NCBI GenBank assembly: GCA_947629165.1
Contig: CANRCR010000014.1
Coordinates: 1-33,872, forward strand
Origin: an uncultured Bacilli bacterium
GTDB lineage: Bacteria > Bacillota_I > Bacilli_A > RF39 > UBA660
DNA: 33,872 bases
Direction: 5' to 3'
In this document: piece after piece, positions 25,203 through 33,872 of the stretch
Layout of the letters: each line of letters begins with the position of its first letter
Position numbering within the stretch: position 1 is the stretch's first letter
Position numbers and translations under genes: made by a program
Notes under the pieces: generated by a model
What the model was told of the DNA's origin: nothing
Seen by the model: the letters and a program-made list of their open reading frames with translations, nothing else
Database searches by the model: none

Positions 25203-25742
25203 ATGAATAAAAAAAATAAATTTTTAATTTTCTTTTTAATGATTACTTGCTTTGTAGTATTAGGAACAACTACGGTAAGTGCTCGAAATTTACCAACTGT
25301 TCAACCGAGAGCTATTCGTTACGATTTTAACACTGGTAATATGCCAGCTTTAATCGGAAATTATAGAGAAGTTCAATATCCATACTCTGATGATGGAACT
25401 ATATTTACAAAATTTAAATATATTCGAGTTCGCATTGAATCAGGATCGTATGGTAGTTTCACTGTAACTGCAATTGGCAGTTCGGCAGGAGAAGTAACAA
25501 CGATTTCTCCGGAAGTGAATGTGAATACAAATAGTTATATTATCGACTTCAAAGCAAAAAATGCACCAACTAGAGAAGATGCAGATGCAACGGTTATATG
25601 TACTCAACCTGCTGCATATCCGGGTGGCCTTGTATCGGATGATTATTGTATTGCAAACCCATCAGCTACTTATGGAATCAATATTCATAATTACTCTTTT
25701 GGTGCATCACAAGCCGTTGGAGCTTTTAGCTTCGAAAATTAA
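25203..25742 (+). CDS. Secreted protein of unknown function, 179 residues
   Basis: A classic Sec signal peptide: basic start NKKNK, hydrophobic core (about 7-22), cleavage after VSA near residue 27. The mature part of about 150 residues is predicted to be mostly beta strands, with Ser, Gly, Tyr and Asn plentiful. It has two cysteines (VICTQP and DDYCIAN, about 17 residues apart). It contains no sortase motif, membrane helix, leader-type GG site or enzymatic motif I know. The ribosome site GTAGGAGG is strong, suggesting high output. It is followed by two ABC exporter cassettes; whether these protect from or export it is unknown. It resembles neither lactococcin 972 nor a known lantibiotic precursor. 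Confidence 0.65.
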   Translation: MNKKNKFLIFFLMITCFVVLGTTTVSARNLPTVQPRAIRYDFNTGNMPALIGNYREVQYPYSDDGTIFTKFKYIRVRIESGSYGSFTVTAIGSSAGEVTTISPEVNVNTNSYIIDFKAKNAPTREDADATVICTQPAAYPGGLVSDDYCIANPSATYGINIHNYSFGASQAVGAFSFEN

Positions 25743-25779
25743 TTAATAAATATCATCTTTCATTCCTTTTATTAATTAA
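25739..25779. repeat. AT-only inverted repeat after the secreted-protein gene
   Basis: TTAATTAATAAA and TTTATTAATTAA form perfect 12-base arms 17 bases apart. No T-run follows, so it is a weak terminator at best. It could be an operator or an mRNA end structure. Confidence 0.45.
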
Positions 25780-25844
25780 TAAAACTTTTGTTTACAAGTA
25801 GTAATAATAAAAACAACAAAAAAGTTTATTTTTAGTTTACATAT

Positions 25845-25853
25845 TGCTATAAT
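25845..25853 (+). promoter_or_regulatory. Extended -10 promoter of the first ABC exporter cassette
   Basis: TGC plus a perfect TATAAT (25848-25853), 50 bases before the start codon at 25903. Confidence 0.5.
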
Positions 25854-25902
25854 AAAATTAACAAAATGTATACATGTTAAAGAATAAAATAGAGGTAATC
25901 GT

Positions 25903-27387
25903 ATGAAAAGTAGAAAAACTATATTTCTGTTTGAATGGAAGAAAAATCATACCACACTTTTTTTAGTACTTGCTTTATTCATTCTTTTTATAGGATGTCT
26001 TTTCTTTGGATGGCTTTCAAACAGCCTAGCTATAAATAATCGATGGACGGAACCAAATATTATCTTTAATCAAGTAGACTATGCGTCTTCATATGAAATC
26101 GCTTTACAAAACTATGAACAAGATGCAAGCATCGATAATTATTTGAATTTAAAAAAAGTAGAAGTTTTAAAAGAGATGCAAAATAAGTATCGTGCGAGTG
26201 CAAAGAATTATACGAAAAGAAACTATATCGGTTTAGGAGAAATTTATTCTAAATGGTTAAACTTATTACAAGATGAAGTTACGGAAGCGAAAAAATACTA
26301 TTATGAAACAGGTATCTTAAAAGAAGATATAACAATCGAAAGTGAAGAAAAAGATTTAATTGAAAAAGTATTTTTAGGGGATGATCGAGACTATCTTTAT
26401 TATCAAAAGAAAATGCTAGAACAAAAATTATCTGACTTACAAGAAATGGCTACCACGGATTTAACAGAAGAAGAAAAAGAAAAAAACGAACAATATAATC
26501 AGTATTATATGGAAAATATAGAATTGATTACGTTTTTAGAAGATAAAGAAACGATTGAAGAATGGGAAATTAATTTAATTGATTTAATATTAGTGAAAGA
26601 TCTTCCTATATTTGATAAAAACACCATTTTAAGTGAAGCACGTTTTAATATTGATGCTACTTTAAAACAGGAGTATAAAACTTATGATAATTATGTTGCG
26701 CAAATAAAAAAAGGCATCGAAGAAAAAAGATTAGAAAGAGAAGTTCAAGTTTATCAATTGAAAAATGGTATTCCACCGACCGATAGTACCAAAGGAAATA
26801 ATACCAATGATAAAATTGAAGGAATTATAATAGATTACATTCCTTGGGGAATGGCACTTACTTTTTTTGTTTTCTTAGCTTTCTTTGGATGGAATTTAGT
26901 TACCGAACATAATAAAGGACAAGATCGTATGGTGCTCACTAGACAATATTCTTATTCCACGATTTTACAATCAAAAATGCTTTATTATGCTTGTATCTTT
27001 TTAATTCTATGTTTTTACTTTCTCATTTTCTATATGATTGCGAGTATGATTTATCATGTTGATTTAGAAACACTTTATGTAGTTACCAAGGGAAATAGTA
27101 TAATTACTTATACCTATTTTAACTACTTATTAGAAAATGTTGTAAGACTAGGAATGTATTATTGTGTCTTAATCGAAGGATTTGTAAGTATGTCCATTTT
27201 AACAAAATCACTTGCCTTATCTTTTATTGGAAGTGCTTTACTCTTTGGAATAGGATCGCTTCTTCCAATTTATCTAGTGCAAAATGTTTATCTTGGAAAC
27301 GAAGTATTTGTATCTATTGGGGTTTCTATTTTAATAATAATTCTTTTACAATTAGGAAATACAATACTTTATAAAAAGAAATGGTAG
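25903..27387 (+). CDS. ABC-2-type exporter permease with large outside domain, 494 residues
   Basis: The first helix (about 15-38) is followed by a long hydrophilic, largely helical, Glu/Lys-rich domain (about 45-305) that should lie outside the cell. Five more helices form a C-terminal bundle (about 308-490). This matches the ABC-2/BcrB-like permease class with an extracytoplasmic insert between TM1 and TM2. The downstream ATPase starts 12 bases after its stop, followed by a second permease with the same layout, so a heterodimeric exporter is likely. The ribosome site is AGAGGTAAT. The substrate is unknown; relatives act on peptide antibiotics or lipids. Confidence 0.75.
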   Translation: MKSRKTIFLFEWKKNHTTLFLVLALFILFIGCLFFGWLSNSLAINNRWTEPNIIFNQVDYASSYEIALQNYEQDASIDNYLNLKKVEVLKEMQNKYRASAKNYTKRNYIGLGEIYSKWLNLLQDEVTEAKKYYYETGILKEDITIESEEKDLIEKVFLGDDRDYLYYQKKMLEQKLSDLQEMATTDLTEEEKEKNEQYNQYYMENIELITFLEDKETIEEWEINLIDLILVKDLPIFDKNTILSEARFNIDATLKQEYKTYDNYVAQIKKGIEEKRLEREVQVYQLKNGIPPTDSTKGNNTNDKIEGIIIDYIPWGMALTFFVFLAFFGWNLVTEHNKGQDRMVLTRQYSYSTILQSKMLYYACIFLILCFYFLIFYMIASMIYHVDLETLYVVTKGNSIITYTYFNYLLENVVRLGMYYCVLIEGFVSMSILTKSLALSFIGSALLFGIGSLLPIYLVQNVYLGNEVFVSIGVSILIIILLQLGNTILYKKKW

Positions 27388-27399
27388 GAGAAGATGCAT

Positions 27400-28122
27400 A
27401 TGACCATATTAGAAGTAAAATATGTTTATAAAAAATTAGGAAAAAATGAAGTCCTAAAAGGAGTAGACTTTACGATGAACGATGGTGAAATTGTAGGGTT
27501 AGTAGGAGAGAATGGTGCAGGTAAAACAACGCTTTTTCGAATCATAACAGGACTACTAGAACCGGATCAAGGGAACGTCTTTATAAACGGAGACAAAGTT
27601 TCTAAAAAAGATCGTAAAGTTTTTAATAAAATTGGTTGTTTAATTGAAAATGCTACCATTTATCCTTCGATGACTGGACTAGATCATGTAAAATGGATGT
27701 GTAAATTATGTGATTGTCCTTTTGACGATTATGTCAAAGACTTAATTGTCAAATTGAAATTACAGGATAAGATGAAAGATAAAGTAAAGACGTATTCTTT
27801 AGGAATGAAAGAACGACTAGGGATTATTATGGCTTTAGTCAATAAACCAACTTTTGTTTTATTAGATGAGCCGACAAATGGACTAGATCCAACTGGTATT
27901 TATGAGATAAGAGAATTCTTAATTGAGATGTGTCATAAAAATGGAATGAGTTTACTAGTGTCAAGTCATATATTAGCCGAAATGGAAAAACTTTGTGATC
28001 GTGTTTTATTGTTACAAGATGGAGAAATCAAAAAAGAACTTACGAAAGATGCTTTAAATAATCCACAAGAGTTAGAAAAAGAGTTCTTAGAGAGTGTAAG
28101 AAATGATAAAGGAAACGTTTAA
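27400..28122 (+). CDS. ABC exporter ATPase, bacitracin-resistance (BcrA) type
   Basis: An ATPase of 240 residues. Walker A GENGAGKTT lies at 36-44, the signature is YSLGMKERLG, Walker B is FVLLDEPTNGLD, and the switch His is in VSSHIL. The YSLGMK[EQ]RLG signature is typical of the BcrA/NatA group that works with ABC-2 permeases. ATG 27400 is preferred to ATG 27394, which is only three bases from the ribosome site GGAG. It overlaps the second permease gene by 20 bases, showing tight coupling. Confidence 0.88.
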   Translation: MTILEVKYVYKKLGKNEVLKGVDFTMNDGEIVGLVGENGAGKTTLFRIITGLLEPDQGNVFINGDKVSKKDRKVFNKIGCLIENATIYPSMTGLDHVKWMCKLCDCPFDDYVKDLIVKLKLQDKMKDKVKTYSLGMKERLGIIMALVNKPTFVLLDEPTNGLDPTGIYEIREFLIEMCHKNGMSLLVSSHILAEMEKLCDRVLLLQDGEIKKELTKDALNNPQELEKEFLESVRNDKGNV

Positions 28123-29644
28123 AGTATTTAAAATTACGTTAGGACAAATCAAAAAGAGTAGGTGGATACTGGCTACCATCGGTTGTATCCTACTTTCTTT
28201 CTTTTTGGTTTTTTCAGTATGGGATAGTAAAGAGAAAGCTAAAGAACTTTTATTTGAAGATCCGGATTTAATCTATGAACAATATGAATTAGTAAAAAAT
28301 GAAAAAGATAATCCAGATCCAGTCATTCAAGAAAAACTAATTTCAAGTAGACAGCAAGTAGTCGAATTAGAAACTGCTCAAAAATACCAGATCATTTATG
28401 AAAAAGATGAAAGAGTTCCTACTTTAAAAAATTATGCAGAACTTAAAATAGAACAGGAAGATGCTACTTCGGAAGAAGAAAAAGAAAATCTTGAAGTACA
28501 ATTAGAAGAATTAGAAAAAATACTTGCTTCTTCACTCCAAGAACGTACTATGCAAAAAATCGAAATGCACCAACAAAAATTACAAGATATTGAAAATCAA
28601 CTTAAAGAGGAAGGTTATGATGTCAATCATCTTCCGCTTGCTCTCGATTATGAAAAAAATAAGGAAGAACTTTTAATAAAGTATTACCATGGTTTCTTAG
28701 ATGAGAAGATGGATTTATATCATCCAAAATATGCCACGATAGAGCGCATTATCGATTTAACTAATAAGAATAGTGTTGCGTATAAGACGGAAGAAGAATT
28801 TAATAAGGATGAGAGTCTATATACTAAATATAATAGTTACGAAGATTATTATCGTGAATGGTCGGATGAACGTGGAAGATATGGTGCCGAACTATCTTAT
28901 TTAGATTATTATTATGAAGATATTTATACCCAACCTTCCAAAGTGGAATGGAGTCAAAATCAAACGTATACCGTACATGATGGTTATTTTACTATTTTTG
29001 AATATGGTATGATTGTAACGATTATTTTCCTTTTTTCAATGACGACACTTTTTTACAAAGATTATGATTATAATACGATTCTTCAATACCGCGTACACGT
29101 TTCAGAAAAAGCTTATATAAGAGGACGCTTTTTCGCAATTTTATTTTTACTTTTCTTCTTTTTAAGTATCGGTTATTTCTTAATTCCATTAATTTCGTAT
29201 TTAATTTATCCATATCCGGCTCCATATGTTGGAAACTTATTATTTTTTACAAATCAATGTAGTCTTTCACAATTCGGACCGCCTTGTACGATTGGCTATA
29301 ATTGGTTTATGTATGCTTTACCAATCTTTGTATTACAAATGTTACTTGCTTATCTATTCCTTTCAATTATCAATATTATTTCTATGATGAAACCCCCACG
29401 GAGTATTCTATATTTTGTGATGGCTATATTTACGTTTATCAGTTTCTTTTCGGCGAATATCTATACGAGTACAACGAATTCTTTCTTAAAATATTTACCT
29501 ACGACGTACTTTAATTTTTATGAGTTATTAAAGATGAATCGAATCTTTTTCCCACCCGATATATGGCCTTATTGTATAGAATTAATGGTTATTATTATGA
29601 TTTTAAATATCATCCAACGAAAAATATTACAAAAAGTAAATTGA
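28103..29644 (+). CDS. ABC-2-type exporter permease, second subunit, 513 residues
   Basis: Same layout as the 25903-27387 product: one helix (about 18-38), a long helical outside domain rich in Glu, Gln and Lys (about 45-295), then several helices (about 300-510). The outside domain has its own sequence, so the pair probably form a heterodimer. The start lies 20 bases inside the ATPase gene. The segment LFFTNQCSLSQFGPPCTIGY holds two cysteines in an outer loop. It is the last gene of the first exporter cassette. No terminator is visible between it and the next cassette, so read-through is possible. Confidence 0.72.
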   Translation: MIKETFKVFKITLGQIKKSRWILATIGCILLSFFLVFSVWDSKEKAKELLFEDPDLIYEQYELVKNEKDNPDPVIQEKLISSRQQVVELETAQKYQIIYEKDERVPTLKNYAELKIEQEDATSEEEKENLEVQLEELEKILASSLQERTMQKIEMHQQKLQDIENQLKEEGYDVNHLPLALDYEKNKEELLIKYYHGFLDEKMDLYHPKYATIERIIDLTNKNSVAYKTEEEFNKDESLYTKYNSYEDYYREWSDERGRYGAELSYLDYYYEDIYTQPSKVEWSQNQTYTVHDGYFTIFEYGMIVTIIFLFSMTTLFYKDYDYNTILQYRVHVSEKAYIRGRFFAILFLLFFFLSIGYFLIPLISYLIYPYPAPYVGNLLFFTNQCSLSQFGPPCTIGYNWFMYALPIFVLQMLLAYLFLSIINIISMMKPPRSILYFVMAIFTFISFFSANIYTSTTNSFLKYLPTTYFNFYELLKMNRIFFPPDIWPYCIELMVIIMILNIIQRKILQKVN

Positions 29645-29658
29645 TTTTTATAAATTCA

Positions 29659-29667
29659 TGGTAGAAT
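29659..29667 (+). promoter_or_regulatory. Possible extended -10 of the second exporter cassette
   Basis: TGGTAGAAT, an extended -10-like box about 35 bases before the start at 29702. The -35 region is poor. Confidence 0.35.
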
Positions 29668-29701
29668 AGAAGATAAAAAGTAAAGGAGTAAGGACGGACT
29701 C

Positions 29702-31006
29702 ATGAAATTAAAAGATTTAATGAAAGTATCTTTTCGCAGTGCTCGAAGATCCAAGAGTTCCATTTTAATCATGCTTTTAGTGATGATTACTTCTATTGCT
29801 TGTCTCTTCTCACTTTCTTATGAACATGCTTTTAATACGTATTGGGATACTTATATCAATAAAAATCCAGAATTAAGAATTCGAATGGTAGAATATTATA
29901 AGATGCTTGATCCTCGAATTGTAAAAGGGGATAGTACTTTAGACCCAAAAGAAAAATTAAAAATGATTGACGAAACAACAAAGGAAGCGAAGCAAATAAT
30001 AGCTACCAATAAACATATTATAGCGATTAATCAAGAAATTGCCTTTTATTCGAATATTCCAGAATTAGAGACTGAAAATTTAAGTGGAGATTTTGAATTC
30101 ATATCCGTTCCTTTGAAAAATGACATTCCTTTAATTGCGGGAGAAAATTTAGATGCCTATAATGAAAAAGATAAGGTAATGATTTGCCCCAATTCAATTT
30201 ATTTAGATCCAAAAGACCGAAGTCAAAGTGTAAACATAGAAAAATCACAGGTTAATTTTGAATCATACCTAGGAAAAACTTTGAAGATAAAGGTAGCATA
30301 TAGTGATGAATTGGAAGAATATAAAGTTATTGGCTTATTTGATACTATAGATACCTATTCCATTGGAGATCGTTGCTACATGAGTCAGGAAAATATCCAA
30401 TACTTAAATGAGAAAAGTAATAATGCAAATCCCGATTATGAAAGTTATATCGATAGTTGGCATAATAATGTAAATTACATAGGAGATAATTTTTATATTA
30501 CTTTGGACAATATGAAAAATTTAAATGAAGTACAATCCTTTTTACAGGAACACAATATGTATTCCAACGAATGGATTGGAATGAATACCATGACTGTAGA
30601 ACAAACGATGGATACTTGTTCCAAAATTTCTTTCGGATGTTTAATATTATCGATTATCGTAGTAGGAATCAATCTACTTCAAAATATAGAGAAACGAAAG
30701 AAAGAATTTTATTTATACCACACGTTAGGATATACCCAAAAAGATATCATTAAAATAATCTTTATGGAGAATTCCATTTTAATATTAATAGGTTTTATCC
30801 TCGCTATTGGAATTACGCAAATAGGGTTAACGATTTATAAAAACACGACTTTAGCAGGAATAAAAAGATTATATCTTATGAATCCACAAGTCGATATCGT
30901 TAGTATTTTAATTAGTTTTTTAGTTTCTTTGATTATTCCTATTTTAATAACCATTTTTCTTCTTATTTTAACTAGAAAAACAAATTTAAATAAAATAAAA
31001 GAATAA
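29702..31006 (+). CDS. FtsX/MacB-type ABC permease, first paralogue
   Basis: A 434-residue permease with four helices: TM1 about 19-40, then a large outside domain (about 42-300), TM2 about 303-325, TM3 about 352-376 and TM4 about 398-428. The FtsX-fold C-terminus is plain, with GYTQKDIIKIIFMENSILI as the coupling region (key residues: DI-K, ENS). It is clearly a duplicate of the 31727-33037 product: the first 90 residues and the last 135 are nearly alike, while the middle differs. The ATPase at 31053 starts 46 bases after its stop. Type VII ABC systems of this kind move lipopeptides or antimicrobial peptides or give resistance to them. Confidence 0.8.
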   Translation: MKLKDLMKVSFRSARRSKSSILIMLLVMITSIACLFSLSYEHAFNTYWDTYINKNPELRIRMVEYYKMLDPRIVKGDSTLDPKEKLKMIDETTKEAKQIIATNKHIIAINQEIAFYSNIPELETENLSGDFEFISVPLKNDIPLIAGENLDAYNEKDKVMICPNSIYLDPKDRSQSVNIEKSQVNFESYLGKTLKIKVAYSDELEEYKVIGLFDTIDTYSIGDRCYMSQENIQYLNEKSNNANPDYESYIDSWHNNVNYIGDNFYITLDNMKNLNEVQSFLQEHNMYSNEWIGMNTMTVEQTMDTCSKISFGCLILSIIVVGINLLQNIEKRKKEFYLYHTLGYTQKDIIKIIFMENSILILIGFILAIGITQIGLTIYKNTTLAGIKRLYLMNPQVDIVSILISFLVSLIIPILITIFLLILTRKTNLNKIKE

Positions 31007-31052
31007 AAAAGTACCCAGAAAATATTTATAAAAGCAATAAGGAGACGACTAT

Positions 31053-31727
31053 ATGAAGACACTTGTACTTAAAGAAATAGAAAAGAATTATGAAACAAAA
31101 GAAAAAAGTATTCAAGTCCTAAAAGGAGTAAGTTATACTTTTGAAAAAGGGAAGATTTATAGCATTATAGGACATTCTGGATCAGGGAAGTCCACTTTAC
31201 TAAATATCATGGGAACACTTTTATCATACGATAAGGGAGAATTGTGGATTGATGGAAAAGAAATAAAAGAAATGACAGAAAATGAAAAAGCACAATTCCG
31301 AAACCGAAAGATCGGATTTGTTTTTCAATCATACTTACTAAATGGACAGTTAACGGCATTAGAAAATGTAATGGTTCCAATGTATATAAATAAAGAAATT
31401 GAAACAAAAGATAGAAAAACCATTGCCACCGAATTATTAAAAAAAGTAAAAATGGAAAAAAGACTTACGCATTATCCAAAAGCACTATCGGGTGGGGAAC
31501 AACAAAGAGTAGCAATTGCAAGAGCTCTAGCTAATAATCCAGACATCATTTTAGCAGATGAACCAACTGGAAATTTAGATAAAAAGAATGAAGAAATGAT
31601 TTTAGAAATATTTAAAGAACTAAAAAAAGAGGGGAAATGTGTTATCATTGTAAGCCATAGTGATAATATTAAAAAGTATACCGATGTAACGCTTGAATTG
31701 GATGATGGAGAATTAGAGGTGGTTTAA
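31053..31727 (+). CDS. MacB/LolD-type ABC ATPase
   Basis: An ATPase of 224 residues, typical of the LolD/MacB/BceA group. Walker A is GHSGSGKST (40-48), the Q-loop VFQSYLL, the signature LSGGEQQRVAIARAL, Walker B IILADEPTGNLD, and the switch His VSHSD. It lies between the two FtsX-type permease paralogues, so it should energise a heterodimer of them. The stop shares one base with the start of the next gene (TAATG). The ribosome site is AAGGAGACG. Confidence 0.92.
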   Translation: MKTLVLKEIEKNYETKEKSIQVLKGVSYTFEKGKIYSIIGHSGSGKSTLLNIMGTLLSYDKGELWIDGKEIKEMTENEKAQFRNRKIGFVFQSYLLNGQLTALENVMVPMYINKEIETKDRKTIATELLKKVKMEKRLTHYPKALSGGEQQRVAIARALANNPDIILADEPTGNLDKKNEEMILEIFKELKKEGKCVIIVSHSDNIKKYTDVTLELDDGELEVV

Positions 31728-33037
31728 TGAAATTAAAAGATATAATCAAAATATCTTTTCAAAGCGCCCGAAGATCCAAAAGTTCCACTTTAATTACTAT
31801 TTTAATATTGGTTACTTCCGTTGCTTGTCTCTTTTCACTTTCTTATGAGCATTCTTTTAATGCCTATTGGGATACTTATATCAACAAAAATCCAGAATTA
31901 AGAATAAGATTTGTACATTATGATAAACTACTTGATCCTAGAATTATTAAAGGAGATAGCACTTTGGACCCTACAGAAAAACTAAAGATGATTGAAGAGA
32001 CAACCAATAAAGCAAAAGAAATATTATCTACCAATAAACACATTTTAGGAACAACCCAAACGATTATGTCATACATGGAGATATTAGATTTTGAAGAAAA
32101 TGGAGAAAATATTTCAATGGATATTGTAGGAGTACCTCTAAAGAATAATATTCCATTAATTGCAGGAGAGAATCTAGATGCGTATACCGAGAAAGATAAA
32201 GTAATGATTTGCCCTAATCTCATCTATACGAATTCTAATAATACAGTCGGCGAAGATCGAGTTAAAGAATTTCAAAAAAATATTGAATCATTTTTAGGAA
32301 AAACAATAAAATCTAAAAATTCAAATGTAGTAGATCTAGAAGAATACAAGATCATTGGACTATATGACACCATTTCAAATTATTCTATTGGAAATATTTG
32401 CTATACAAGTTATGCTAATATTGAATACTTAAACAACAAAGCTAATGAAGCCATACCTGATACTGAAGAAAATGCGAATCATTATTATAGTTCTGTAGAC
32501 TATACAGGTGATAGTTTATATATGATGCTTGATGATATGAAGAATTATGATGAAGTAGAAAAATTTTTACGGGATAATAATTTATCTTCCAGTGAATGGA
32601 TTTGGACAAATCCAGAAACAGTAGAGCAAACGATGGATACTTGTTCTAAAATTTCGATAGGATGTTTAATATTGTCTATTATCGTAATAGGAATTAATTT
32701 ACTTCAAAATTTAGATCGTCGAAAGAAAGAATTTTATTTATATCACACGTTAGGATATACCAAAAAAGATATCATTAAAATGTTCTTTATGGAGAACTCT
32801 ATTTTAGTATTGATTGGTTTTGTCCTCGCCATTGGAGTTACACAAATCGGCTTAATGATTTATAAAAATCAAGTATTATCAACTAAATCAAGATTATATT
32901 TAATGAATCCTCAAGTGGACATCGTTAGTATTTTAATTAGTTTTTTAGTTTCTTTGGTTGTTCTTATCTTAATAACTGTTATTTTATTATTTATAAACCA
33001 TGAGAAAAAAGATAAAACAGTGGAGAAAAAAATATGA
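31727..33037 (+). CDS. FtsX/MacB-type ABC permease, second paralogue
   Basis: A 436-residue permease, same topology as the 29702-31006 product. Both ends are close to it (for example SYEH-FN-YWDTYINKNPELRIR near residues 40-60 and the GYTKKDIIKM helix pair). The outside region (about 100-290) is more divergent. The identity pattern points to a tandem duplication with later change in the substrate-facing part. The start overlaps the ATPase stop by one base, and its own stop overlaps the next gene by four (ATGA). This translational coupling implies one complex. Confidence 0.82.
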   Translation: MKLKDIIKISFQSARRSKSSTLITILILVTSVACLFSLSYEHSFNAYWDTYINKNPELRIRFVHYDKLLDPRIIKGDSTLDPTEKLKMIEETTNKAKEILSTNKHILGTTQTIMSYMEILDFEENGENISMDIVGVPLKNNIPLIAGENLDAYTEKDKVMICPNLIYTNSNNTVGEDRVKEFQKNIESFLGKTIKSKNSNVVDLEEYKIIGLYDTISNYSIGNICYTSYANIEYLNNKANEAIPDTEENANHYYSSVDYTGDSLYMMLDDMKNYDEVEKFLRDNNLSSSEWIWTNPETVEQTMDTCSKISIGCLILSIIVIGINLLQNLDRRKKEFYLYHTLGYTKKDIIKMFFMENSILVLIGFVLAIGVTQIGLMIYKNQVLSTKSRLYLMNPQVDIVSILISFLVSLVVLILITVILLFINHEKKDKTVEKKI

Positions 33038-33780
33038 AAACATTAATCTATACTTTTTTTCGAGAGAAGAAACGATTCTTTATGTCTTTAAGCGTCTTTA
33101 TCATATTATCGTTGATGTTAACTTATGCCCTCGAAAATTATCAATTTCAATTAAGTAAAATGGAAGCGATACAAAATAAAGAAGAGTACCGAACGATTAA
33201 AGTATTTTTAGAAAAAGAAGCAGATTTAGAACAAGTTCAAGACCATGCCCATGTTGTTAAAATTGAAAAAGAAGGAACCTTTTCTGGTTTTATAAATTAT
33301 ACGGTCTATATCGATGAAGAAAAGAACCGGGAAGCTGTAGTAAATGATTTAAAAGCACAAGGATTCGAAGCGTCCATAAAAGAAAATGGTGGACCAGAAC
33401 TCGATTCTTATAAACAGTTAACTTTGTTTTATCAAGTATTCTGTTTTGTTTTAGTAGCAATGGTAGTCATCATCTTGTTTTTGGAAATAAAACTGCTACT
33501 ATTATGGGAACAAAAAGATAATGCGTTACTTAAGATTGTAGGGTACCGAACGAAAACGATTACAGGGATTACGTTAACTAAATTATTGGTTCTTCTTACT
33601 GTTTCGAATGTTGTTGCCCTAGTTTTATTTTTATTAGGAAATGGAGTGATGAAAATACCTTTAAACAAAGAATTATTAGGAGTACCTTTTGCTATTGTAA
33701 TTCTTATTTTACTTATTCAAATACCTTGGTTGTGGAGAAAAATAAATAAAATTGATATTACGGATGCGATCGAAGACTAA
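33034..33780 (+). CDS. Small FtsX-like membrane protein, accessory to the exporter
   Basis: A 248-residue protein with one N-terminal helix (about 15-33), a small outside alpha/beta domain (about 35-125), and three C-terminal helices (about 132-157, 180-203, 215-235). The layout is that of a short FtsX-type permease or of bacteriocin-associated membrane proteins of the DUF1430 kind. The C-terminus reads KIDITDAIED, matching the usual end of FtsX permeases. It is coupled to the preceding gene by a four-base overlap. A third, smaller subunit of the exporter is the best guess. Confidence 0.65.
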   Translation: MKTLIYTFFREKKRFFMSLSVFIILSLMLTYALENYQFQLSKMEAIQNKEEYRTIKVFLEKEADLEQVQDHAHVVKIEKEGTFSGFINYTVYIDEEKNREAVVNDLKAQGFEASIKENGGPELDSYKQLTLFYQVFCFVLVAMVVIILFLEIKLLLLWEQKDNALLKIVGYRTKTITGITLTKLLVLLTVSNVVALVLFLLGNGVMKIPLNKELLGVPFAIVILILLIQIPWLWRKINKIDITDAIED

Positions 33781-33804
33781 AAAGAGGAAAACCTCTTTTT
33801 CTTT
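33779..33804 (+). terminator. Terminator of the exporter operon
   Basis: AAAAAGAGG pairs with CCTCTTTTT around AAAA, followed by a T-rich run. Beyond it, up to the window end, I see no gene. Confidence 0.88.
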
Positions 33805-33872
33805 ATTGTAATTTCAACCGCACCATTTTTAATTATATTTTAATTCTATATCATAAGCACATTTATAGTCAA

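Noticed and set aside
25203-25742. Lactococcin 972-type bacteriocin gene
   Set aside because: The neighbouring exporters suggested it, but the length and residues do not match that family, and no leader with a double-Gly site is present.

Overview
The window comes from a low-GC Gram-positive bacterium (Bacillota), most likely an uncultured Bacilli, Erysipelotrichia or RF39-like gut lineage. This rests on the AT-rich composition, strong AGGAGG-type ribosome sites, the pcrA-ligA neighbourhood, a HelD-type RNA polymerase recycling helicase, and SipW/TasA-type fibre proteins. TGA behaves as an ordinary stop. The lineage is inferred; no rRNA gene is present.

Layout. 1-2800: an MgtA-like Mg2+ P-type ATPase. 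2870-13140: a NitT/TauT/ThiXYZ-type importer operon on the minus strand (binding protein, ATPase, permease). Its ATPase gene is split by a 7.69 kb insertion at 3989-11681. The insertion carries a large serine recombinase, a 34-residue small ORF, and a divergent operon of seven genes: two ER-type (SipW-like) signal peptidases, four proteins with SipW-type N-termini ending in an [A/S][R/K]Y motif, and one membrane-anchored Cys- and Pro-rich protein. 13140-25060: housekeeping and envelope genes (cell-wall amidase, helD, pcrA, a nucleotidyltransferase, ligA, a NAGPA-type phosphodiester glycosidase) with several small unknown genes. 25200-33800: a secreted unknown protein followed by two ABC exporter cassettes, each with permeases on both sides of the ATPase.

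The main finding is the inserted element. Its ends share a 12-base near-identical core, and joining the outer sequences restores an unbroken ABC signature (SGGMRQRVALIRTL). Joining the inner ends gives a 46-bp imperfect dyad, as expected of a serine integrase attP. The fibre operon starts from a promoter with consensus-like -35 and -10 boxes at 17-bp spacing, whose spacer holds a run of eight G, the classic arrangement for slipped-strand phase variation. The element therefore looks like a mobile, possibly phase-variable, surface-fibre cassette that also switches off a nutrient importer while integrated.

Other points of interest are a leader RNA at 16993-17072 with two mutually exclusive hairpins, one of which would cover the ribosome site of an unknown gene, and the duplicated FtsX-type permeases around one ATPase at 29702-33037.
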